A DNA stretch of 21,842 bases from NCBI GenBank assembly GCA_009176605.1, contig SEYY01004102.1:20001-41842 (forward strand), written 5' to 3'. The DNA comes from Armadillidium nasatum. Its lineage: Eukaryota; Arthropoda; Malacostraca; Isopoda; Armadillidiidae. A model generated the notes under the pieces. It ran no database searches. It was not told where the DNA came from and saw only the letters and a list, made by a program, of their open reading frames with translations. Below, piece after piece: positions 1-11,974 of this stretch. The number at the start of each line of letters is the position of its first letter. The stretch's first letter is position 1. The translations under genes were made by a program, and so were the position numbers.

Positions 1-1935
1 TAATCTTTTACTTTGTCAGAAATTCACTTATCAGGGAATTCATGTTAAAAGAGTCTAAATTTTTCCATCTACAATCTGTTCCATAATTCCGATTGAAGGA
101 TAGAGTATGTCCGATTAAAAGATTAACATTCCTGTAACAAGTCTCGTACATCTAGAATCTCCTCACTTTGATGTTCTTCTTACTTAATATCTGTGTTCCT
201 ACTTCTACAAATTGTATTTTTGAAACTACTCTCTAAGGCAATAAAATTTCCATTCTTTTAGTAACTCACTACTTCTCATGAGACTTTTACACCTCATGCA
301 AATCATAATGTATTCTATTTCAGTTACTTGAATTTCCACAATACTGAGTAGTTAGGTTGCTGTCAAGCTGTCAAATCGTTCCGCATTCTTTATTGTATTA
401 ACCAGCTGGGTCTTCTATTTCTATATTTATTAACACTCTTTATTTTAATTGCTATAACCCCAATACCTCTAATGTGCAGTTAGTGTGCGCATATTCTTTA
501 GTTTTGTGTAAACTCTATGCTAACTATACTTAGAATGCTTTCTGTTTTGATTATAAGGACGCTTCAGTATCTGCCATGAAGGTTAGATGGCTTTGATGGC
601 TAAATTGGTTATCGAAAAACTATTTTCCTATCAGTTTTGTTAATACTCATTCAGTTTCAAATTGTTGCAGGGATAGTATTCGACAGGCTAAGTGCACAAA
701 CTGTGCTGAACACCTGGTTCTCCTACTGAAAAACATTTTTATTCTCTTGCCAATAATATCTCTAATAAACAGCAAAATCCTTTGTTACTATTATTCTCTC
801 TGATGGATCTACATCTAAAGATCCTGTTAAAAATTCTAATCTCTTTGGCCTCTTTTATAAGTACTTAAACCTGTAAGACTCTTGCGATCTACCCTCTACT
901 CCTCTTCTCAGGTATCCCATGTATTTTGTCTGACTTTACATTTGATCAGGCTCATGGAATTCTTACAACTATGAACGTTGAGAATGTATGCGTTAACAAC
1001 TGCAAATCTTCCAGTATATTAAATTAATGCGTTTCCAAGTGACTCCGGCCTGTTATTTGCACCTTAATAATAGTGCCTCTCATCGTTGATGAAAGGACGT
1101 ATATGTCTAGCCAATTTCAAAGAGGAATATCCATTCAAAACCTTTCAACTATTGGCAATAGTTAGCAATCTGAGGCAAAAATGAGGTGAGAGATATAGAA
1201 AATTGTCTATTGCCCTATATCTTAACCTGCATTCTGCCTCAGATTTTGGAAAGTATCCTCAATTCTCATTGCTTTCATCATCTGGAATCTCATTCACTTC
1301 TTGAGTGCTGGACTTTGACACAAAAATTAAAAGTTTTTTTTAGCAAAAACAGAATTGCAAACAATGTATAGAAAGGCATACTTGAAAGTTACAAATAGTT
1401 AACATTTATTGACATATTGGCAAAAACATAGTATATTGTTACTATTTATAGGTAACATTTATTGTTAATTTGACGTTTCGGGACAACTAGGCCCATTTTC
1501 ATAAATAATTAATCTGTTCACAGATTAATTATTTATGGGCCTAGTTGTCCCGAAACGTCAAATTAACAATAAATATTACCTATAAATAGTAACAATATAC
1601 TATGTTTTTGCCAATATGTCAATAAATGTTAACTATTAGTAACTTTCAAGTATGCCTTTCTATGCATTGTTTGCAATTCTGTTTTTGCTAAAAATAAGGT
1701 TCCCGAGGAACAAACCGATCTCTATTAAAAGTTTTTTATAGATTATAGCTTTCGTCGCTGCTTTCTAAAGCTCCCTTCTGTAACTTTCATTCCCTACTTT
1801 TCTCACGAAAGTATTTAGTTATTTTAAATGGTTCTATATCAGCAGCAGCAGATGGGGCAACATTTTCTTCCTTCACTGATATTTTTTAGTTGTGTACCTT
1901 GCGTATTTGTCTCATTTTTTACTCTATTTCTATTT
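1..1935 (+). pseudogene. LINE copy A: decayed jockey-like EN/RT retrotransposon in pieces
   Basis: No open frame survives, but the DNA aligns by eye in order with the better-kept LINE copies in this window. Positions 1-310 match the endonuclease coding region (compare 14930-15200). Positions 480-980 match the pre-RT linker (compare 19060-19430), and 1230-1325 matches the start of the RT domain (compare 5030-5110). Positions 1740-1935 match RT between motif A and the region after motif B (compare the minus strand near 16700-16520). The order is that of a plus-strand APE-type LINE. The palindrome at 1340-1697 interrupts it, and part of RT is missing around that insertion. Divergence and indels are heavier than in copies B, C and D, so this is probably the oldest copy. 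It is non-functional; the boundaries of the gaps (310-480, 1130-1230) are uncertain. Confidence 0.7.
1340..1697. repeat. Near-perfect ~360 bp palindrome (fold-back repeat)
   Basis: The left arm (about 1340-1517) is the reverse complement of the right arm (about 1520-1697), with the centre at 1518/1519 inside TAATCTGT-TC-ACAGATTA. A few mismatches and a 6-base length difference (left arm has extra bases near 1495-1500) show it is old enough to have drifted. Each arm carries GACGTTTCGGGACAACTAGGCC or its complement. A 14-base direct repeat, ATTAAAAGTTTTTT, lies at 1326-1339 and again at 1724-1737; it may be a target duplication or part of the repeat. It interrupts LINE copy A. It could be a fold-back MITE or two head-to-head copies of a retroelement terminus. 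I cannot assign a family. Confidence 0.85.
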
Positions 1936-3242
<1,307 letters not shown>

Positions 3243-3482
3243 GAGGACGTAGGGGAGGACATAGCGCCATCCGAAGCGATGAAAGTACTCCCCATTATGC
3301 TTAACCGCGGAGTGATAGGGTGGGCTAAAATATCCCGTTTCACCCAGTTACCCTTTGGCTCGTTCCTTTTAGCCTTTCACCTTCTCAGAGGGTCTCTAGT
3401 GAACCCTCGTCTCACACTGGGGTGTCTATGCTAACACTTCTCCTTCCCCGTACTTCCTTCTCACGTCCCTACAAATTTACAA

Positions 3483-3713
3483 GTGCTTATTCCTACATTA
3501 TCTAATAACAACAACAAAATGGCGAAAAATAAAACTGCCTCGGAGATACGACGAGAGGCGGCATCCAAAGAATGCCCCTCAACAACTACTTTCCCCAACA
3601 CCACTTGGGAGTTGGTGACCAACGGTGATGAACCTATCCTCAATTTTCAGCCAAAGGCGGATGTTGCGCATATGTGCGCAACGATGTTGTCTGTTCTCGT
3701 GTCTCTAATTTAG
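3483..3713 (+). pseudogene. Short leader ORF of LINE copy B (possible ORF1 fragment)
   Basis: This is a 76-residue open frame with an internal Met in the context AACAAAATGGCG at about 3520, giving a basic, Lys/Arg-rich start. I recognise no domain, no zinc knuckle and no coiled coil. Its tail (from about 3670) overlaps the point where endonuclease-like sequence begins in another frame. A plausible reading is the beginning of a gag-like ORF1 joined by deletion to the middle of the endonuclease. That is inference; it could also be unrelated leader sequence. Confidence 0.35.
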
Positions 3714-4200
3714 AGTCTCTGAATTCTCTACTTTATGGCTTAAACTTTCTTGCAACTCTACAACTAAATTTATCTGTTCTGTCTACTTATCTCCTAACTC
3801 TACAGACTATCCAAAATTCTTCGACTATCTTAACTCCAAAACAGAACACATTCTTTTTTCTTCTCCGTTCTCCGAAATCAACATTTTAGGAGATTTCAAT
3901 GTTCACCACCACCAATGGCTTTTATCTAGTTCTCACGATCCAGCTGGTGAATTCGCCTTATAATTTTCTATCCAAAACAACCTTGAGCAGTTGGTGCATC
4001 TCCCTTCCGTATCCCTGATCGCCTTGGTGATGAACCCAACATACTTAATCTTTTCCTAACTTCTTATCCTTCTCTTTTCACTGTTAAACCCTTTCCTCCT
4101 CTGGGTTCATCCGATCACCTTCTTATCTCTGTATCTTGTCCTGTCTCTTCAAGTCTTCCGCAAGAACGGCCCCCGCCTTCGGCGAGGGGAAGTTTCCGGC
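3670..4200 (+). pseudogene. Endonuclease (APE-type) remnant of LINE copy B
   Basis: In shifting frames the sequence encodes the C-terminal half of an exonuclease-endonuclease-phosphatase domain. A WLKLS strand is followed by a long variable part, then ILGDFNVHHHQWL near 3885-3925, which holds the GDxN catalytic motif. An in-frame stop follows EFAL at about 3960, and GSSDHLLIS near 4105-4135 is the SDH catalytic motif. In this family the enzyme nicks target DNA to prime reverse transcription. The N-terminal half, with the first catalytic Asn/Glu, is missing. At least two frameshifts occur. Both visible catalytic motifs are intact at the residue level, but the protein could not be made. Confidence 0.75.
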
Positions 4201-4359
4201 ATTTTGGTGCCACTAACTGGTCTGACTTGCAGTTGTGTTTCTCTGATTTCCATAGAATGATTACTGTTCCCTTGGGAGGGGTCCGCTTGAGTGTGCAGAG
4301 CGCATAACCGAGGTGATTCTCTCTGGCATGGAGGCGTAAATTTCATATTCTTTCCCTTC

Positions 4360-6290
4360 TACTAAACCTAACAAACCTTGGTTTAACTCTACTTGTTCTC
4401 GTGCCATCAGCCACAGGGATGCTGTCTTAAGGGATTACTGTCGTCTTCAAACTTCTGAAACTCATGCAACTTATATATCATCCCGGAATCGTGCAAAATC
4501 TATTCTCCGTAACACTAAAAACTCCTTTCTCCGCTTAAATTGCAACAATCTTTCTGGTTCTACTTCCTCACGCCCTTTCTGGCAGTTTGCCAAAAATTTC
4601 AACTGTAACTTTGCTTCTTCCTTTTTCCCTCCTTTAATATCTTCCGACGGCACAACTGCTGTTTTACTTTCTTCTAAAGCTAAACTCTTTGCTCAAACTT
4701 TTGCCTCTAATTCAACCTTAGACGATTCCGGAGCTATTCCTCCTCCTTCAACCCCCTCTAACTCAATAACGCCTAAAATTAGAATTTCTTCTAAAGACGT
4801 CATTTCGGCTCTCTCTGAGCTTGACACTAAGAAGGCGTAGGGTCCTGACGGTATTCCTCCTGTGGTTCTCAAAACTTGTGCTTCCGAGCTTGCACCCTGC
4901 CTTGGTAAACTTTTTCGTCTTTGTCTTTCTACTTCAACCTTCCCTTCTTGCTGGAAACGTGCGCTCATTCAGCCTGTGCTGAAGAAGGGGGACCCTCTCA
5001 ACCCTCTAACTATCGTCCCATTTCTTTAACCTCCGTTCTTTCTAAAGTTTTCGAATCTATCCTTAATAGGAAGATTTGGAAACATCTCAATTCTTCTAAT
5101 CTTATCTCTGATCGCCAGTATGGCTTTCGTAAGAAACGCTCTACAGGTGATCTTCTTTCCCTTCTCTCTGACTCTTGGTCCTCCGCTCTTCGGCATTTCG
5201 GTGAATCTTTTTCTGTTGTGCTAGACATATCGAAAGTTTTCGATAGAGTCTGGTACAAAGCATTGATTTTCAAACTTCTCTTTTTCGGAATCTATCCTTC
5301 TCTCTGTGATCTTCTCTCTGATTTCCTTTCCGTTCTTTCTACAGCAGCAGTTGTAGACGGCCAACAATCTTCCTTTAAACCTATGAATAGTGGTGTAGCT
5401 CAAGGAACTATCCTATCCCCCAACACTTTTTCTACTTTTCATTAATGACCTTCTCTCTGTTACTTCATCTCCTATCCACACCTATGCTGATGACTCCACC
5501 CTTTATTACTCTTTTCAATTTGAAAGGCGCCCCTCCCAACAACAGTTACTAGACGCAAGGAAGGTTGCCTTGGAGCAGCTGACCTCTGATCTATCTCGCA
5601 TTTCAAATTGGGGTAGAGAGAACATGGTTGATTTCAATGCCACCAAAACTCAATTCCTCCATCTCTCTACTCAACACAAACTTCCACACAACTATGATAT
5701 CACTCAACTCAGACCTTCATCAGTTCTTAATATTCTTGGTGTTTCCTTTTCTCGTGATCTTTCTTGGAAAGATCACATTACTTCTCTTTCTAAATAAGCT
5801 TCTAAGAGGTTAGGTGTTCTGAGGCGAATTCAGTATTTCTTCAGTCAATACCAGTTGCTTGCTCTGTATAGGGGTGTTGTTCGCCCCTGTATGGAGTATG
5901 CGTCACACATCTGAGTTGGTTCCTCTCATACAGCTCTCCTGGAAAAGTTGGAGTCTAGGGCTTTTCGTCTTATCAACTCTCCTGCTCTCACTAATTCTCT
6001 CCAATCTCTTTCTGCCTGTCGAATTGTTGCGTCACTCTCTCTCAATACTATCGCTATTACAATGGACACTGCTCTTCTGAACTCTCTCGTCGCATACCGC
6101 CTCCATTGAGGAAGGCTCGTGTGACTCGACTTTCTACACACTCATCCTTTCTCTTTCCAACTCTCTGACCCAATATTTAACAGCTATGTTCTGTCCTACA
6201 TGTACTATACTGGTAAAGTCTAGAACACGCTCTCTTCTTCTATTTTTCCCACTTCCTATGACTTACACACCTTCAAACGTCGTATATTAG
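4360..6290 (+). pseudogene. Reverse transcriptase remnant of LINE copy B
   Basis: From about 4370 (PNKPWFNS) to 4837 the linker before RT is open in one frame, then broken by TAG just before GPDGIPP. RT follows: a frameshift near 4990 leads into SNYRPISLTS and KVFESILNRKI, then motif A LDISKVFDRVW at about 5220-5250 and motif B GVAQGTILSP near 5395-5420. A one-base gain in the T run near 5430 shifts the frame into YADDST (motif C) near 5480. The thumb and C-terminal region continue through WGRENMVDFN, a stop at 5795-5797, and RPCMEYASHI near 5885-5910. The usual family motif B reads GVPQGS, so Pro and Ser are changed here. At least two frameshifts and several stops make it dead. Confidence 0.85.
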
Positions 6291-6336
6291 GTCACGTCGG
6301 CCTTTAATTTCTCCAAGTTTCCGTCTTTCCTCCTAA

Positions 6337-6381
6337 CTCTGGTGGAATTTTGGTAGTCCTCTGGCTTTTGCCCACCAGAGG
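6337..6381 (+). other. 3'-terminal hairpin of LINE copy B
   Basis: CCTCTGG at 6358-6364 pairs with CCAGAGG at 6375-6381, enclosing GGC-TTTT-GCC. CTCTGGTGG at 6337-6345 can alternatively pair with CCACCAGAG at 6372-6380. It lies just before the AAATATAAAAAA tail. Many LINEs carry 3' stem-loops recognised by their RT, and copy D has a comparable GGGC-TTT-GCCC near its own 3' end, so recognition by RT is a reasonable inference. Confidence 0.6.
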
Positions 6382-6391
6382 TGAAATATAA

Positions 6392-6616
<225 letters not shown>

Positions 6617-6664
6617 GTATATATCAGGGTGACCGCAGTGATAGGGGGAGAAAATTATTTCCCG

Positions 6665-6860
6665 AATTTTGTCAACTGGAACCCCACAAAAAGATCAGTC
6701 TTTGTAGATTTTTCGATAGTCAACGTTTGAGCACGATTAAAGCATGTTAACCTGTGCCGCTGGGCGTTCAAAATTTCAAAAAACTAATTTTTGGCTGGCT
6801 AGCGACGTCTTTGGGCCGTGTCTCTGAAACTTCTCATTATTTTCTCATGAATTATGTCTC
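6665..6860 (+). repeat. Left terminal inverted repeat of the DDE transposon
   Basis: Begins AATTTTGTCAAC and runs to ATTATGTCTC. Read against the reverse complement of 9810-10006, roughly three quarters of bases agree by eye, with identical blocks such as GGAACCCCAC, TGTGCCGCTG, CTAGCGACGT and CTCATTATTT. Weaker similarity continues inward to about 6930 (GGCAATATT, TAGTCGAA). The match is far longer than chance allows. Confidence 0.88.
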
Positions 6861-7144
6861 AAATCATAGGCAATATTGTTCTAAGTAATTTATTTTATAC
6901 ACATATTTGTTGTTAATTATAGTCGAACCGAGTTATAACAGCCTTTGTCACCAAAAACGTGACTAGTAACCTCTATTAACGAACTTATGATATGAGAATT
7001 ATTTAATATTTTTCAAAGTGTGAAAATAATTATGATGGAATAAAATGACAGAATATTTTTGTTTTTACATATTTCAATGTATTTTAATAAGAAAAGAAAA
7101 TTGCATCGTTTGCAATCTTTAAGAAGGTTAAAATAATGAATAAT

Positions 7145-9607
7145 CTATTCTAAAGGTTTGCTCAAAGTGATTTTTGAAACATCAGGATACAGCTTTCGGC
7201 ATTGTAAAACATACTGTTTCTGCTCCTCATCTTGAGTGAGGAGATTAAAGTCTGTAATTAATTTGACTCCTCGTTCTGCAACCACCTTTAGTGACTTCAC
7301 AATCCCCAATCCTTCCTTAAAATGTATATTTTCAGGCCAGCTACTTGGGGGTTCTCTGAGAAAATCTGCGTTAATATGGAAACGCTCAAAGAAATTCATG
7401 GTCCCCTTGGTAATTAAACAAGATAACCCTGCATTAACCAGTTCTTCCAACTGGTGTCTTCGAAATTTGGGGTTTACAATTCTTGAATTTTCTGTCTCGG
7501 TATCGGTCTCATTTAGGACTTTGTTCGCCATTTCCGATTTTCCTTAGTCTGAAATTGAGGGATCAAAGAACACGAAGGCTATTAATTCTGCATTGAAATA
7601 CCACAAATGGTTTGAGAATTTCACCAGAGCTCTCTCAGAGATATCTTTGACAATCTCCTGATAGTTCAACAAACTTCTCAAGAGGTCAAAGTCTTGCTTG
7701 GGAGCCAAGTGTTCTTTGTGGGCATTGAACCAAGCTTTGCAATTCACTCTAACGAGAAAAATACAGACAGCTTCTAAGGCACGTTGTTCTTCATGACTCA
7801 GTTTGAATTGTTCATGGAATAGAAATATCTTCAGACAATAGATGGCCTTGGCCATCTACCTGGCATGACTGATGGCACCTGGAGATTTAAATTCCACTTC
7901 CGTTCCATTCATTGCTCCTACAAACACCAATACCAATTGTAAGAGCTCCTTGTAATCGTCTCTGGGTTGTGATTCCGTGAGTTTAGTGTTACAATCCGCA
8001 GTTATGTTGGCAATTACTTCAGAAGGTAGATGTCTTTTCACAATTTCGTTGATGATACCCGAGTCATATTGTTTCTTGTTGAGCTTCGCCCATGCATTTT
8101 GGAATCTCTTGAATATATCGGGTTGAGGCCCAGTTGTTGATCCGAACTTGCATTCGAAAACACCTCTCAACATGACTTCAAGAATATCTTGGCGGCAAAG
8201 CTAGGTAAAGCAGCTCTCTACCCTAGATGTTTTCCAAAATTGTACAAGCCCCTTTGAGCCTTCCTGTGTTTAATGCAGTGGTGTCGAAACACATTGCCTT
8301 GATAGTATGGGAGACAACCCATTCCTCGAGACACTCATAAACAGCCAGGGCTTGTTCTTCACCAGTGCTTGTGTCTGCTACAGGAACTCATAGCAGTTGT
8401 TCATTCTCACCATAAGAAATTAAAACAGCTATTCGTTCTTTCTGCTCTGTCTTTAGAACATCTGGTAGAAGTTTTCCGTCCCAATGAACTACAACAGCTT
8501 CCTTCTCTGGTATATAAATTCGTTCCAAGATCTTCTCAGTGTATTTTTCTCTGAATACTTTTCACATTTCATGGATAGTGGTTTTTGACACTTTGAACTC
8601 CTCAGGATTCTTCCCATGTGCTTCTATGGTAGCTATGAGCATTCGTATGGCATTTCTGTCAGATACCTTACACAGATCCAAAAACAGAGATAGTTTAATG
8701 GTTAAAATTTCCTTAACGCCACGCTTCATCCTTTTGCTTTGAGATGGTCCATGAAGTTCCTCGGTTTCTTGAGAAGTACAAACGTACATTGGCAGCACAT
8801 CATCGACATCATTGCATGTGTTTCCCTTTTCATCACTGTTCTCATCTTCTTTATCATCAGTCTCTATGAAGAAAAGAAGAGAAAGAAAAGGACCAAATTA
8901 ATTATGAAAATAGTTAAGTTACGTTGCTTATCTTGTTTTGTTGGTGCTTTTGTAAAAACTAAACAATAGAGCCAGCGTACGTAAACGTACTTAGCAAAAG
9001 ATTAACATTCAAGCAAAAATAAAAGAATTTTACCTATGTCGAATAAACTTTCCGTTTGAATTTGCTCATTCATTTTCGCAAGTTTCTTTTGTAGTTTTCT
9101 CTCTTCAGCTCGAGCTAACTTCAGATCAACCCCAAGCATAGAGCCTGGCCGACCCTTTTCCCTTTGTTTCAAAAGAAACTACTTGTCTTCTTCTGATTTC
9201 ATCATGGCCAAGGCATCTTGATGGACGATATCAAAGATATCATCTACCTTTGAGGCGAACTCTTTGATTTTGTTATTTGCAGCTTCTGATTGTTTATACT
9301 ATCCCTTTTTTACATTTCTCCACTCTGCGTGAAGTTTCTCTAATTTAGTAATAGCATCTTTCACATGTTTTCTAGGAATCCGAGCTTTTCCCCAGAAAAC
9401 AAGAACTTCTTGAATGGTAATTCTTGCTGAATCTCTTAGATTCAATTTCACAGTACGCAAACTGTAGAGCAAAGTGGCCAAAACTTGACGATTGGAGGGC
9501 AATTTACAACCGGTTATCTGGTAAGTCGGATAGCCTACAATGAAAATTTTATCTTTGGTTCTGCTTCTTATGGCAGAGGTAGCCACTCTTTTACTATTTT
9601 ATTTTAA
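7145..9607 (-). pseudogene. Transposase pseudogene with DDE/RNase H-like signatures
   Basis: Reading right to left, a reading frame runs from about 9595 to 9034, then a 170-base intron, then from 8863 to the true stop at 7147-7145. The N-terminal part holds LPSNRQVLATLLYSL and later DDIFDIVHQDALAMMK and KGRPGSM. After the intron comes an acidic linker, then HWDGKLLPD near 8480 (likely first Asp) and CFDTTALNTG near 8290 (likely second Asp). CRQD near 8190 sits where related proteins, as I remember them, have CRHH (a C-x2-H motif). The C-terminal half includes GAISHAR, then LKIFLF. In-frame stops lie at 9299-9301, 9179-9181, 8562-8564, 8388-8390, 8223-8225, 7856-7858 and 7544-7546, and a one-base gain near 8198 shifts the frame. 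The natural start is unclear: a stop precedes the first residues and a TTTTTTCCAG acceptor-like site lies near 9610, so an upstream exon is possible. I recall similar uncharacterised arthropod proteins but no accepted name. Confidence 0.75.
8864..9033 (-). other. Predicted 170-base intron in the transposase pseudogene
   Basis: On the minus strand ATAG|GTAAAATTC at 9034/9033 is a good donor. A polypyrimidine tract ending TTTTCTTCATAG| at 8864 is a good acceptor. Joining them keeps the frame: FDI is followed by ETDDKEDEN. The intron is AT-rich and carries no coding signal. Confidence 0.7.
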
Positions 9608-9809
9608 CCTGGAAAAAATTAATAATATACATTACAACGAATATTCGTTTCGGAAAGTAGATGTAAAATTAACAAAACAAAAGAAAAAAAAAAAAGGTCT
9701 CCTTAAATCTAAATTTACATGAATGGGATGATAGGCGTTAATTCGACTAGAAGTAGAAATAAATATATTTAGAATATAAATTAGCTACAATAATATTGCC
9801 CTTAATTTA

Positions 9810-11720
<1,911 letters not shown>

Positions 11721-11974
11721 GCATACCTCATTTTACGGCGCTTCGCTCATACGGAGCTAAAAAAAAATTCTGCGCTTCTTTCACTCTTACAGCAACCATG
11801 CACTGTACAGCTTTTAATCAACAAATTTCCCATGCGGTGTTCCGTTTGAACACAGCATTTATGACACGCGCATCGCTATCAACTTGACCGCCAAATTTAA
11901 TACAGTAGTGTTACAATTGGGATAATACGCATTTATATTACGTATACATACCTTCACTGCATATCCATATAGAC

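Noticed and set aside
1186..1371. A 61-codon plus-strand frame as a gene
   Set aside because: It crosses from decayed LINE copy A into the palindromic repeat, so it is a chance frame over two unrelated units.
4149..4968. Minus-strand frames of 60-91 codons within LINE copy B
   Set aside because: They lie antisense to the EN/RT remnant and carry charged low-complexity residues typical of antisense translation of Ser/Leu-rich coding sequence.
8369..8969. Plus-strand frames of 61-76 codons across the DDE transposase region
   Set aside because: They are shadows of the minus-strand pseudogene and its intron.
7145..9607. Assignment of the transposase to the hAT superfamily
   Set aside because: A D...C-x2-H arrangement would fit, but I see no BED zinc finger, no hAT C-terminal dimerisation motif, and the inverted ends are much longer than the usual short hAT ends. 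The target duplication cannot be read because both sides are AT repeat.
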